From: Siphonodentalium dalli
Lineage: Eukaryota; Mollusca; Scaphopoda; Gadilida; Siphonodentaliidae
Direction: 5' to 3'
Assembly (NCBI GenBank): GCA_032622095.1
Contig: CP136066.1
Coordinates: forward strand, 118,071,319-118,135,318
Length of the DNA: 64,000 nucleotides
Part shown: piece after piece, positions 11,495-23,402 of the stretch
How positions within the stretch are numbered: the stretch's first letter is position 1
Layout: each line of letters opens with the position of its first letter
Translations under genes and position numbers: made by a program
The notes under the pieces: generated by a model
The model's database searches: none
What the model was told of the DNA's origin: nothing
What the model saw: only the letters and a program-made list of their open reading frames with translations

Positions 11495-12480
11495 TGGTGG
11501 AGCTATAGTCATCACTCCTCGTCCGTCCGTGTTTACTAATGACTACTTATGTGGCTAAAATTGTGTAAAATGGATATTTATGTGCATAACTTCCGTTGCG
11601 TGGCTAGCCACGTAACAGCTTTCAGATGGACGTTCTAAAATGATCTATTTGGCCTAATCAGCTTATTTAATTTGTAGTCACTCAAAATTTGGAGAAAAAA
11701 AAGTCCATCGATTTAGACATCCATGACCCGTCAATAGGAGATGTCGGACACTGACAAGACATTTATGTGGCTAGCCACCCAATCACGGACCTGTCAGTTT
11801 CTCCTATTCCACTGTCCCAGTTGCTGTGAGCAAGTTTTTGAGTTTTAATCAGCTTCTTCTGCTATAATTCCAACATGTTATGAATCCATAATCTGGAGTT
11901 TTATCACTATCTACTACTTGATAGCCACTTAAAATTTTATGGCTACTTGAGAAGCCACATAAAAACTAAAGCCACATTACCATTTCTAGCCACATAGGTC
12001 GAAGCCACATATCTACCCATTTGTTGGTACGTCCGTCTGTCCGTCCGTCAAGAATCATCTTCTTCTACCGAACCACAAGACCAAATGGGTTCATATTTGG
12101 TGTGGATGTTCCCTAGGTTACTCGCATTCAGATTTGTTCAAATGATGTCACCAGGTCCATTAGTTGCGAAACCAGGGCCATAACTCTATTCCTCCATAGT
12201 ATTTCTTAGAACGACTTCTTGTCAAGAACCATTGGGCCAATTTAGCTACTATTTGGTATGGAAGTTCCTTGGGTGTTTGGTGTTCAAATTTGTTCAAATG
12301 AGGTCACCCGGTCAATTAGTTGTGAAACCAGGGCCATAACTCTATTCCTCCATAGTAATTCTTAGAACGACTTCTTGTCAAGAACCATTGGGCCAATTTA
12401 GCTACTATTTGGTATGGAAGGTCCTTGGGTGTTTGGTGTTCAAATGGGGTCACTGCCAGGGACATAACTCTTAAAAAAAA
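11495..12480 (+). repeat. AGCTCACCTGAG-family element split by an insertion
   Basis: The head (GGTGGAGCTATAGTCATCACTC and GTCCGTCCGTG, 11495-11535) is separated from its body (GTACGTCCGTCTGTCCGTCC onward, 12030-12480) by a foreign insert. The body has units with TTTGGTGTGGATGTTCCCTA and CAGGGCCATAACTCTATTCC. One stretch of about 130 bp is duplicated almost exactly (near 12170-12290 and 12310-12430), which suggests recent unit amplification. Confidence 0.65.
11540..12025. mobile_element. Insert rich in ATGTGGCT / AGCCACAT motifs
   Basis: This roughly 480-bp insert in the microsatellite zone of the flanking element has at least eight ATGTGGCT-like octamers. They point one way on the left (11555, 11764) and the other way on the right (AGCCACAT near 11955-12010), plus a perfect GCGTGGCTAGCCACG-type palindrome near 11598. 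Clustered subterminal motifs in opposite orientation suggest a non-autonomous DNA transposon, perhaps hAT-like. The exact ends and target duplication are not resolved. Confidence 0.45.
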
Positions 12481-12720
12481 AAAAATTGAAATTGAAATCC
12501 TTGCTCAATTAAAAAAAAAAGTCCCCCCCCCCACTCTGCTCCGCCCCTGCACCCACTGTCCAGAAAAAAATAAATTAAAAAAACAAACACCATTGTAATT
12601 TTGAAAATCTTGAATGATAGCATGGAAACTGTCCCTTTCCATCACCCTCCCCCTCATGACCCAGACCACCACCCTGCCACCAACCAACAGCACCCCACCC
12701 ATCTCACCTCTTCCACCAGC
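12470..12720. repeat. Homopolymer-rich low-complexity DNA
   Basis: There are A-runs (12472-12485, 12509-12520), a run of ten C at about 12523, then C-rich CCACC/CCCACCC text to 12720. No gene. The open frame on the minus strand here is composed of low-complexity codons. Confidence 0.7.
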
Positions 12721-12837
12721 AGATTCAGCCAGTCATAATGAGTCAACACAGTCATAATGAGATGTTATCTGGCAAACAACTTAGCAGTCATCATGCCCCA
12801 TGTGTGTCATTAAAATCACATCAAAACAAAATGCCTG

Positions 12838-13257
12838 TGTGTCTGACATTTGCAGAATGAGGTTCCCAGTGGGTGAATTTAGTGATGCTGCCCTGCACAT
12901 TATGCTAGCATCGCCAAATATACTCTCCAGGGACCTCAGTCTCATTATGATTCATCTTCAGGGAAGTATATAGGGTCTTAATTTGACATTTTTACTTACT
13001 TTTCCCTTCTGTTTAGTTTCTATATCCCCCTAATTTGCAGAAGATAAAATGGATAATTGAGGTGCACAATGGGTGCACATCACCAACTTTAACTGGAGAA
13101 CATCAGTCTGTTCCTATGTCTCCCATAGCAGTTGAGGCCTAAGCAGAATGAGGTCCCAGAGAGTGAATTTGGTGATGCTAGCCCACATTGCAGGATTGCA
13201 TTACTAAATTCACCCTTTAGGGACCTCATTCTGCAAATGTCAGACACTATATTCGGG
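12838..13257. mobile_element. Nested palindromic MITEs, GCAGAATGAGGTCCC family
   Basis: Two palindromic units of about 100 bp, at 12852-12950 and 13142-13243, each start GCAGAATGAGGT and end ACCTCATTCTGC or a close variant. In addition the outer TGTGTCTGACATTTGCAG (12838) pairs with CTGCAAATGTCAGACAC (ending about 13256), so the pair is itself an inverted repeat. A third half-copy lies at 17086-17155. The frame on the minus strand at 13089-13271 is inside this palindrome and is not a gene. Confidence 0.65.
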
Positions 13258-13483
13258 CTTGGCTGTTCCAATATTATATTCTAAAAGACCAGCTGAACTG
13301 TAATCTAATTTGAGTATTCATGTATCATGTCGTGCGTATCTAAGTCCCCTTAACACAAATCCGCAATCGACATCGAGGGATCACATCTGCACAGTTAATC
13401 TGCTTTGCGTCATTGACAACGTGCTGTGACAATGGCGATGGCAGGTCTGCGCTAACGTTGAAGATGATTTTGATCTCGCTTCT

Positions 13484-14641
13484 TTAACACGTTGAGTGCC
13501 GGAAATCAATTAGTAATCTCGCCAGTTTGCAAATCGTGGCAAGATAGATACCCTTAGTAGACCATAATTTGGCTTCAATGAAGCAAAAATTGGATGACGT
13601 CGCGACTTTAGATGACAGAAACGGCGATTGATAGTACTACGAGATAACTCGTAGCCGGCACTGGCGGAAGGAATTTGGGTATTCCCACCACCAGTGCCAA
13701 CTACGAGTTATCTCGTTGACACAATTGGTCACGTTTGAGCAACACATATGAAGTAGAATGTAACCCAAACAAGTTATTTTGGCGGTAAGCATATTTATGG
13801 AGGTGTGGGAGTCCTTGTGGTGGTTATAGCTCGTTATATAGTTATATTATGGCTGATGCAAATTACTTATATGAGCATGCATAAATACAGACGGCGAATC
13901 CGACGTGGAATCGGGTGAACTTGTTTCCTGTGAGGATGAGTTTATTTCGACCATGCAGTTATGACTACGAGCATGCATCTTCTGTTGTTTCGGGCATTGT
14001 AAGTTATCTCCCATTTAGCCTGATTTAGGCCTATGCTAGGGTTCCAAAGTACAGCCAAAAATAATAGTGTTGGAAGAATGTCAGCACAAAATTAAAACAA
14101 CCATGCAGCAGTAGCCAACTAGATCCCTGTACATTCAGGAGTGTGCTACATGTAACGATTCCATATAATCCATCCGTCTGGAAATAAATAAGTCACCCTT
14201 TACTGTAAACTTCGATATATGCTACACAAAACCATTTATCCGTACATATATACATATATTCGATGATCTGCATGACGTCTAAAGTACGGTAATTGGTACG
14301 CTTTCCATTGTCCAACACGTTCGGGAGAGGGTACAATGTAGCTTTGGGGAATAATTGTTCCGCTTTACTTGTATTATAAATAATAAAATACCTAGCCCCC
14401 AAATGGAGCCGCACAGTGTATTCCAAAAACAACTGCTGTGTTCCCTAATAATGAGATAATGGTAGCATCAACGCGCGTAACGTCATGGATTATCCGAGGC
14501 GGGTTTTCGTTGTGTATCGACTATTCCACTGCTTCCGTTTGTCAGTTACATGACATGGAAACCACTACGAGATAACTCGTAGTGGCAACCTGCGAAGGTT
14601 GCGTACTACGAGATAACTCGTAGTGGCACTCAACGTGTTAA
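13484..14641. mobile_element. piggyBac-like MITE with TTAA ends
   Basis: TTAACACGTTGAGTGCC at 13484 and GGCACTCAACGTGTTAA ending at 14641 are perfect inverted ends. Both outer tetramers are TTAA, the target duplication typical of piggyBac elements. The near-palindrome CTACGAGATAACTCGTAG occurs at 13637, 14565 and 14606, with a variant at 13701, two near each end, so they look like subterminal binding sites. The interior (about 13720-14550) has no transposase I can recognise. Confidence 0.75.
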
Positions 14642-16636
14642 AGCCTGGTGACAAAGATCCTCCACAGATCGGCGAAAAGACCGGTGACAGACGATCCGAC
14701 AATAAATCGTCGCATCCATGGACCATTTGCACCGGTCTGACGCAGTCTCCATCCTCTTTCAGACCAAAAGTAGTAAGATAGTCTGTTCTACGTTGGTCTA
14801 AACGTCAACATTTCCCAATCCTCAACAATAACTGAATTGAAATTCAAACAGTTAGACAGTTCAGCCTTTTTATGTGGTGTATAATTTTCAACTTATGTTG
14901 TGACAAGCAGTTGGGGAGGGGGTGGGTAGACACATCCTTTCACCATTTAATGCCCCTGTGTGGGCTGTCAGAAACCGAATGTATATCCTTGTAGACTCCA
15001 TGATGAAATATACAATTACGGTATGTTTTAACTTGATATTCACGATACTGGGTATTAAATTTCTGTTGGTATGCAATATTATTTCATCTAGTTCAGTCAT
15101 GAACGTAGTGGGCAGAAATCCGCAAAAGCTTGACCTATATTTCATGACTAGAAAGCCTATGCTTCAAATGCTCTTTATGTTTAAATTTTTCAACTGGCTT
15201 TAGACACCCAAATTTATGGTCACTAGAGTCATTATAATGGAAGGGTGGTGTGAAGCATCTAACATTTTATACTATCAAGAATTTCCAAACTGCTGTCTAT
15301 GCACTAGTAGGCCTACTGGTACTGACCTGAATTTTGCATGTAGTATCATACATGGCCTTTAGATTATCATAAAGAATTTCTTTTTGACAGTCTGTCAACA
15401 AAACAAAAACCGCAAAAGGCGTATATAAATTAGGCCTATTTTCAGTATGTATTATGTTTATTGTTTCAAATGAATCGAGATCCGTATTGCACAATCTCCA
15501 CAAGGCATCAACTATGTAGGCCTATATCTACCACACTCGGTGGAAATGTGGGCGTTCCTGTGCATATTATGATGTGCATATAGCATACGGTACCGTACGT
15601 ACTGCTTTGATCACAAAGATTATTTTTACGCATGCTACATTCGCAATAACAAAATAGTCCCTCGCGATTGCTGTTCTTATTTTAAAAATAATACTGATAC
15701 AGTGGACTGAAGGCATGTTAAAAGGTAACAGAATTCCATATTTGATCAATATTTTACGATTGTAGGAGTCTCATTGTCAACTTTAGACGCAATATTGTCG
15801 AGTATGGATATGCACACGCACATGACGTTGACGCTAGGTCATATGTAGGTCACATCACCTGCATGAAATTTGTTTGTGTTCATAGTTCAAATACCAGTTT
15901 GTTATGCTCGGTTACTGCTTAATGACTGGTGTAGTCATATAACTTCGTAGTCATGTATATAATTCGAACTACCGTAAAGAATTTCTCTGAACAATTCGAT
16001 TGGAATACAAGGAATTTATGTTTTGTTGATGGAAATATTGGCGAAAATTCGTGATACAATTCACACATGCATGCATGATGATGATGATGCAGTGCGGTAA
16101 TCTTGGTTATATATACATCTCTGGTTGGTGTATAGATGCTTTCACAAATGGATTAATACATGGGTGATTCGTATTGGATTTTAATTATTCGAACTTGAAA
16201 AGTTCTAGCTGGTGAGTAGACTTACTAATGATTTTCATTCAATTTCAAGTTTAGGTTCTAATCGATGTTTACCTCTAGTTAGACTAGAATTAACGTAGAA
16301 CAGTCACTTATATTTACACAGATTGTTAATTGGTAGCCTTGTAAATCACGCCTAATATTGCATATGGTCATGCATAACTGATATTTTTGTATTGTAAATG
16401 TGTCCATTTAATGATTTATGCATTCACGCTTGAGTAGAACAAGTCACGATTCCAACATCGCCTAAAGTAAATCCACATGTATGACCAATTTACTACAATG
16501 TAGCCATTGTAGGGCTACAGTACTGATAGTGATACCCCACCCCTGTCATGAAACCCCGACAAGGCCCATGAGTGGGTGTTTATGCGTACCGGCATGGTTA
16601 TTCACGTACAGGTAACATTTTGTTTGACATTGTGAA
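14642..16636. other. Intronic DNA, nothing recognised
   Basis: This contains the short frames 14888-15145 (-), 14922-15203 (+) and others, none resembling a family I know or flanked by convincing splice sites. A small (GATGAT) run lies near 16075. Confidence 0.4.
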
Positions 16637-16861
16637 TCACACTTTTGTATGTCCCAGCTTGAGTTTCACAATATCTGTGATTTCAAGATCCTTCTTCAAA
16701 GTGCTTGGAAGTTGGAACACAAGCATCTGTGATAGTCCATTCCAAACTGTCTTGTTGCGGACAAACGCCGTCCACTGTCGTCGAATGGCTGCATCCTCAT
16801 GCCACTTGAACATATAATTATATTTATGGCTACAGTTTGCAGCCACGCAAATAAACAACAA
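16637..16861 (-). pseudogene. THAP zinc-finger fragment, frameshifted
   Basis: Read on the minus strand it gives a C-x4-C pair (CVAANC), then FKWHEDAAIRRQWTAFVR and a W. This fits the first half of a THAP domain (C2CH zinc-dependent DNA-binding domain found in THAP proteins and P-element-type transposases). The second half is in another frame near 16690-16745: W..., then C...KHFEE, the expected Cys and His-Phe. The break lies between the invariant W and the last Cys. A near-duplication TTCCAAC/TTCCAAG beside that Cys adds to the damage. Upstream and downstream coding is absent. It is most likely a transposon or retrocopy remnant in the carrier intron. The call rests on pattern, not on a search. 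Confidence 0.6.
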
Positions 16862-17614
16862 TTAAAAAAGCGATTTCAAAATACGTAATTTTAAAAACGG
16901 CCGTTTTCTTGAAATGTCTCGAAATAGTACTTTTTTGTAAAAATGCGAACAAAATGGACAGGATACATGTTATAAACCTTATTTAGCATAAGTTAAGACA
17001 TATTTAGATATGTTTGGAGATAAATTAATTGTATTATTCAGCTGGTCTTTAACCACCACCTATCCAGTTGAACTCATTATACCCTGATGCTAGCCCGCCT
17101 TGCGGAATAGTGTCATTAAATTCACCTTTTGGGGACCTCATTCTGGCATATTATTTTAAGCCACATAAATGCATGCTGTCAAAATTTATTTGATCCATTT
17201 TAGATACAGACATCTTGAGATTAATTGAAAATGATCCATTATCTGGGGGATATAGAATTGGCCCATCAAATTGGCATCAATCACCATACACTTGGTCTCT
17301 CAGATTAAATAAATAATAAATTAGAATTCATTCTGCTAGTGGGCAGCAGGGGGATTACTGTAATTGTGTGTGCCAGCTGTGGTATTTGTTTATCAACACA
17401 TTTGAAATAGTAGCATTGTATCTATGATACATTCAAGTGACATACTTGGTACAGTTCCATCATTTAATGGGTTACATGTATTAACCCTGGTCACCAATTT
17501 TATGCTTTTGTGATATTTTTTAATTTAAATTCTCAGATTCTATCTCCAGGTTTATAATGATAATAATCCACCTTTACTTGCATGGATTTTGTTTCTAAGA
17601 CTGGTGACATCTTT
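16862..17614. other. Intronic DNA with a half-palindrome
   Basis: Bases 17086-17155 (GATGCTAGCCCGCCTTGCGG then TTAAATTCACC, GGGGACCTCATTCTG) are the right half of the GCAGAATGAGGTCCC element of 12.8-13.3 kb. The rest shows nothing I recognise. Confidence 0.5.
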
Positions 17615-18065
17615 TTTAGCTCACCTGAGATGAAGTCTCCGGTGGAGCAAAAGTCATCACTCGTCGTCCGTCCATCAACAATTCTTTGAACATCTTCTTC
17701 TCCAGATCCATAGGACCGAATGGGTTCATAATTGGTGTGGATGTTCCCTAGGTGACTGGTATTCAGATATGTTCAAATGAGGTCACTTGGTCAATTAGTT
17801 CCGAAGCCATGGCCATAACTTTTTCCCTCCATAGTAATTCTTAAAACGACTTCTTCTCAAGTGGCATTAGGCCGAATGAGTTCATATTTGGTATGAAGGG
17901 TCTTTGGCTTACTGGGGTTCAGTTTTGTTAAAATGGGGTCACTGGGGCAAACATGGGCAGGGTCAATATATTTTTATTTTTAAACTATTTTTAGATTTAA
18001 GTTTTTAGATTTAACTCCTAGTAAATTTTACTCCTTGCTCAATTTTTTTTTTTTTTATGAAATTA
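17615..18065 (+). repeat. Tandem-unit element, AGCTCACCTGAG family
   Basis: It begins TTTTTAGCTCACCTGAGATG, then GTCGTCCGTCC and two units (ATTGGTGTGGATGTTCCCTA; TTTGGTATGAAGGGTC, GGGTCACTGG). It ends in an A/T-rich tail at 17960-18065. Confidence 0.65.
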
Positions 18066-18751
18066 AATTTTGAAAAATAAATTATGTTATAACAACATAC
18101 TGACTTTTGTAGTCTTCAGAGTCCCAGTCTTCTCCGTCTTTACAGTCTGGTGATCGACCCCACATGCATTGACTGTCTTGTTTTATCGATATTGCTTTGA
18201 TATAAGTACCCTATTACTTTATACTCGGTAATTATATATGCATACACACAAAGAAGCTTCCCCGGATGAATTTGAGATAGTTGCATGTGAACTGTGAACG
18301 AGCCTTTATTTAGAAGCACTCGCATTGGGTTGACTTGATGTCAAACCGGGAGATATTTACTTTTTATATTGATTTCTTTCTCGATTGATCAGTCTTTTGC
18401 ATGGCTTATTTGAAATCTTGAACAGATGGATATCTAAAATAATATCTCATAAATTTATTGTACTAATTTTTTAGATTATATATATCAACAAAGTTTTTAA
18501 TTATGCGATCAGAATCACGCCGATATCACAACACAACGGGGCACATCCGTAGTTACATTACAACCGGAAATAATATTCCGATGCTCCGACATAACCTGAT
18601 TTCGCAAAAGATCCACTGTGAGTCATCAATTTGGAATTGCAATGTTCAAGTTATCAAATTCACAAATTAAACAACAATTGTGACACTTAGTGAATATGTT
18701 TCATAGCATTTGGTTTGTGGAGAGGTTCACCTAAATTAAATATTGAGACAA
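18066..18751. other. Intronic DNA, nothing recognised
   Basis: No exon or repeat end is identified here. Confidence 0.4.
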
Positions 18752-19372
18752 ATTCCGTCTTCGTCGAAAGTACTAGTACGCAACCACGTGTTTCTGTTTC
18801 ATTTGTTTACATTTTGTCAGCCAATATGTGACTGAGTACATACTTTATGTCAACATTTTGTGATATATAGGATGCAAGATGTAAATATGTGCCTTCATTA
18901 TCATGTACTTTTAGTTGATTAATTTTTTTTATTATAAACATATTTTTTTCACTGCTGAAGTGACAATCATAATGGAACTTGACAGGAAAAACATCCCAGT
19001 GGCCAGTTCCGCAACCGTTACGCTGAGATTTTGCTTTGCCGTGGCCGTTTTATTTAGGAATGGGAAACAAGTTTATATTTCACTATTTGAAAATAAAAAA
19101 TCACCACCTAACAAATTAATAATACATAATCCAATATAAATATCAATTTCAATTTGACATATGTGACATAGATTACCCTCGCGGCCACTCATAACGCAAT
19201 CAACAAGGAAGCGTCTCTGACAACATATTTCGTCTTCATCGCGACCACGTGTTTCTATTTCGTTTGTTTACATTTTGTCGGCAAAAACAGTGTTCTAAGT
19301 CAACATTTTTCAAATCTAAAGCCTAGCAATGGAAGAAAGGGTTTAATATGTGCCCTTCATTATCATAACCAT
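18752..19372 (+). repeat. Two-copy direct repeat of about 150 bp
   Basis: CCACGTGTTTCTGTTTC, TTTGTTTACATTTTGTC, GTCAACATTTT and CCTTCATTATCAT occur in this order at 18752-18905 and again at 19226-19372. The two copies are separated by about 320 bp. Divergence is moderate. There is no coding signal. Confidence 0.55.
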
Positions 19373-19767
19373 CAGCAGAACAAAACACAATCAATGTAAA
19401 TCGTCATTATTTCTCTTTATTCGCGTCTCAAATCCGAGTGTTGAAAATGCAAATATAAAAGACGTCAAAAGACGATATGAACACTACAACAAAAGTCGAT
19501 ATGGACGCTATGTACAACAAAAGACGATACGTTGGAATAAGTGTTAACAAAATCTGATTGGAATGACAGCTCCTTTGATTAATACCCTAAACTTATCTGC
19601 CTGTTAAAGAGTTTGTATATAAATGACCTATGGCTTATGATAACAAATTCCTAAGGCCAAGTGTGAATGATGAATCTGACAGTTAGGCCAGTAAAACTAA
19701 ATACCTGTTTTCTCAGGCAATTACATATGGGGAACTGGATGAGAAAGAAGGAGGCATTTTTCTTAGC
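19373..19767. other. Intronic DNA, nothing recognised
   Basis: A short near-repeat AAAAGACGATATGAACAC / AAAAGTCGATATGGACGC / AAAGACGATAC is visible at 19465-19530. Nothing else is recognisable. Confidence 0.4.
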
Positions 19768-20703
19768 TTACCTGAGATGAAGAATTGAGACATATTTTGT
19801 GTGAATGGTCCCTAGGTAGCTGGGATTCAGTTCTGTTCAAATGTGGGTCACATCGTAAAAAAAAGTGGCATATAGCTAGGGACCTAACTCTTTCCATTCA
19901 TAGTAATTTTTAAAACATCAAGAATCATCAGGGCTATTTAGCTCACAATTGGTATGGAAGGTCCTTGGGTGACAGGGATACAGGTGTGTTAAAATGAGGT
20001 CACCTGGTCAAATAAGGGTAGAGCCAGGGACATAACTTGTCTAGCCATTGTAAATCTTAAAATGTCTTCCTTAATATCAAGAACCATCAGACCTATTCAG
20101 CTTATATTTGGTATGGGAGACTAGGATTAAGATTTGATTTAGAATTGGGTCACTGGGTCAAATAGGGTCAGAGCCACAGACATAATTCTTTCCCTCATTA
20201 GTTAAAACATCTTATCAAAAACAATTTGGCATATTTAGGCTTTAGCATACATTTTGGTATAGAGAGTCCATGGGTGACTGGGATTCAGATTTGTTTAAAT
20301 AGGTTCACCAGGTCAAATAGGGGTGTGACCAGGGACATAACTCTTCTCCCATAGTAATTCTTAAAATGGCTCCTCCTCAAGAGCCATCAGTCCTATTTAG
20401 CTTATATGTAGTAACTAGTATGGAGGGCCTTTGTGTTACTTGGGACTGGGTTACAGATTTGTTAAAATGGGTTCGACCAATCAAGAAATAGCATTTGGTG
20501 TATATGGCCTATTGACAGTTGGGATCAAAATTTGTTTGAATGGGGTCCACCATTTAAGAAAAGGGGGGCATGTCAGGTTGTAACTTTGCCACAGTTAGGA
20601 AAGCTTGAGGTATCAGATGTAAAATTCCAACATGTGTAAATGAATTTTACGAACTTGGGAGTGTGTTTACTTCAGTTGGGAGGAAGCAGACTATGGACTA
20701 CTG
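19768..20703 (+). repeat. AGCTCACCTGAG-family element, left part
   Basis: There are about five degenerate units of 160-170 bp (GGTATGGAAGGTCCTTGG, GGTCACCTGGTCAAATA, GAGCCAGGGACATAACT) followed by the family's 3' segment (GCATGTCAGGTTG, ACTTGGGAGTGTGTTTAC). The element is cut at the CTG of 20701-20703. It resumes after the next CTG at 24072 and runs to about 24190, with GTGGACACCCCACTGCTCAA as in the uninterrupted copy at 5410. Confidence 0.65.
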
Positions 20704-22240
20704 CTATGCTCTAATTAATCGACTCTCCTTAACGAGGTTGACATGCGGTACGACCGCGGTGAAATACCGCGGTCAGACGGTGATCCGCGGTAGCGCACCT
20801 CATTACCGCGGTGGCCCGTGGTAGCGACCGCGGTGACATGCGGTAGCACACATCACGACCACGGTTGTCTTACACGGTAACGAATTTCATGACTAATAAC
20901 TTCTTGACTGGAAGAGTCTGCGATGGAAAACTGCAGTGTGTTATGTGCACCTAATCATGATTTAACTATAATAGAACAGACCTCAAAATTATCCAATGCA
21001 ATCAGCAGTGCCATGGTCATAGATGTGGTGATAACCTTTTGTTACAATCCCGTGGTACGGTTGTATTTGTAAGTAGTATAGAGTAATCGTGTAACCAGTT
21101 GCGAAACCCTCAAATGTTGAATTCGTTTGTGATATACCATCATTGCAGAAATTCAGGTAGCATCATTTATATAATTACATATACATGTATACATGGTTGG
21201 AAATTAAAGCAGATATGCCTATAGGTGTCATTAATACATACTAGTAAGTGAGCTTACTCGATCGGCATTTTCAAAATTATAAACATGAAATTCAGTAATG
21301 ATTATGTTGTAATTAAATTCTCTATATTATTTTATCTGTTTTTTTATCACAAACAGCGTGATGCTATTATTAAAATCCATAAAAGCTTCAGATTTTATCA
21401 AATGTATGTTGAGAGGCATTCACATTCCATATATATATGCCATGCAATAAACAATCGAAAAGAGCACGTGGGGCACACCGTGTTACAAGTGGAAAGCCCA
21501 CAGACCCGCTGTCGCATGGGCGTTCCCAGGAATTACCTCGAGTCGCCCCTCTCTAAACATTAACCCATCGATCATATCGCAATTGAAAATGAGGTATCAT
21601 AGTCAAGACAAACTAAGTCAGTTGTACCGGCAGCCGTGTATCATAATGGCAAGCCAACTTTCGTAACTTTAAAAGACATTTACTTTTGACGTCACGTTTA
21701 TCCATTTCAAATTTGAAGATAATGATATTAGAAAGCACAATGTGATTTGAAATTGAATATATCCATGTACACGGGTTCACGCTATTGCTTCATTAAATAT
21801 GAGGACGGGTTGTTTGGGTTTGTACAATGATCGTTTCCGGGCTTTAAAAACATCATTCCAAATGTGACGCCATCCAGTAGAAATTATAAGTTGTAAACAT
21901 GTGCAGTTAACTATCTCGCAACAATAGATACATCAAAGGGATTATGCCGCAGTCATTGAATGTGAGTCTATCATGCACGTGCCCATGCAGTGAGTCAGGT
22001 CAAGGACGCGCACTGTTAACAGAACATCGTGACCTACTATCGTGCTTATATGTGTCGAGTTTTCAAATACCAATAAATATTTTCCTAAACATTTGGGGAA
22101 GAGAATCAAATAAAGACACTGTGAGGTGGTGTTTAGTTCTTTATATCAGATGTTTATTATCGCCTTGGAGTAGCTTGTGTCATCATATTTGGAATTGAAT
22201 TTGCAGATTATCTGTCTCATTGGCTTACCTGTGGTCGCGT

Positions 22241-23250
22241 TTATTAGCTCAACTTACTTTTGTAAGTTTGAGCTATTGCCATGGTTTGGCGTCCGTAGTC
22301 CGTGTGTCCGTCAACAATTTCCTTTGGCGCGGGCTACAGGTTGTACCTTTGGTCTGATCTTCATGAAATTTGTCATGAATGTTGACATTGACATGTAGAT
22401 GGGAACGAGTCATTTTGGGGTCAATCGGCCAAAAAACATGGCCGCTGGCAGCCATCTTGGATTTCAAGATTCATTCCATTGGCGCGGTCTACAGGTCGTA
22501 CTGTTCGTCTGATCATCATGAAATTTGTCATTGATGTTAATAATGACATGTAGATGGGAACAAGTGATTTTGGGGTCGTTCGGCCAAAAAAACATGGCTG
22601 CCAGCAGCCATCTTGGATTTTACTCTTTGCATGACTAAATCCTTTGGCGCGGGCTACAGGTCGTTGTGTTGGTCGGAAGTTTATGAAATTTGTCATGAAT
22701 GTTAACACTGACATGTAGATGGGAACGAGTGAATTTGGGGTCATTCGGTCAAAAAACATGGCCGCCAGCAGCCATCTTGGATTTTACTCTTTGCATGACT
22801 AAATCCTTTGGTGCGGGCTACAGGTCGTAGCTTTGGTCAGATGGTCATGAAATTTGTCATGAATTATAACAATGACATGTAGATGCGAACGAGTCGTTTT
22901 GGGGTCATTCGGTCAAAAAACATGGCCACCAGAATTTTACTCTTTGCATGACTAAATCCTTTGGCGTGGGCTACAGGTCATACCTTTGGTCTGATCTTTA
23001 TTAAATTTGTCATGGACGTTAACACTGACATGTAGATGGGAAAGAGTGATTTTGGAGTTGTTCGGCCAAAAAACATGGCCGCCAGCAGCCATCTTGGATT
23101 TTACTCTTTGCATGACTAAATCCTTTGGCACGGGCTACAGGTTGTACCTTTGGTCTAATCTTTATGAAATTTGTCATGAATGTTGACATTGACATGTAGA
23201 TGGGAACGAATCATTGTGGGGTCATTCGGCCAAAACACATGGCTGACAGT
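22241..23250 (+). repeat. Tandem array of about 160-bp units, AGCTCAACTT family
   Basis: The head is a hairpin AGCTCAACTTAC / GTAAGTTTGAGCT at 22246-22274, then GCCATGGTTTGGCGTCCG and GTGTCCGTCAACAATTTCC. Six units of roughly 150-165 bp follow, each with GCGGGCTACAGG, ATGAAATTTGTCATGAATGTT, GACATGTAGATGGGAACGAG and AACATGGCCGCCAGCAGCC, then ATCTTGGATTTTACTC. One unit near 22930 lacks the CAGCCATCTTGG block. Minus-strand frames here (22273-22467, 22421-22759) are repeats and not genes. Confidence 0.8.
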
Positions 23251-23402
23251 AAATGGAGGAATAGGAAAGGTGCTAATTGAAATGTCTAACCTGCGCCAAA
23301 GGATTTAGTGATGCAACGAGTAAAATACAAGATGGCTGCTGGTGGCCATTTTTTTTGGCTAGACATTTCAATTGGCACCTTTCCTATTCCTCAATTTACT
23401 GT
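23246..23402. repeat. 42-bp-arm inverted repeat closing the array
   Basis: ACAGTAAATGGAGGAATAGG (23246) and CCTATTCCTCAATTTACTGT (ending about 23402) open and close arms of about 42 bp. The loop of about 70 bp carries an inverted piece of the array unit (AAAGGATTTAGT, AAGATGGCTGCTGGTGGCC). TTGAGCTACAGTGTCATTGA at 23429 follows, another family terminus. Confidence 0.75.

Noticed and set aside
22421-22759. 112-codon minus-strand frame
   Set aside because: Reading of the AGCTCAACTT tandem unit; the same peptide recurs in each unit and at 59775-60002.
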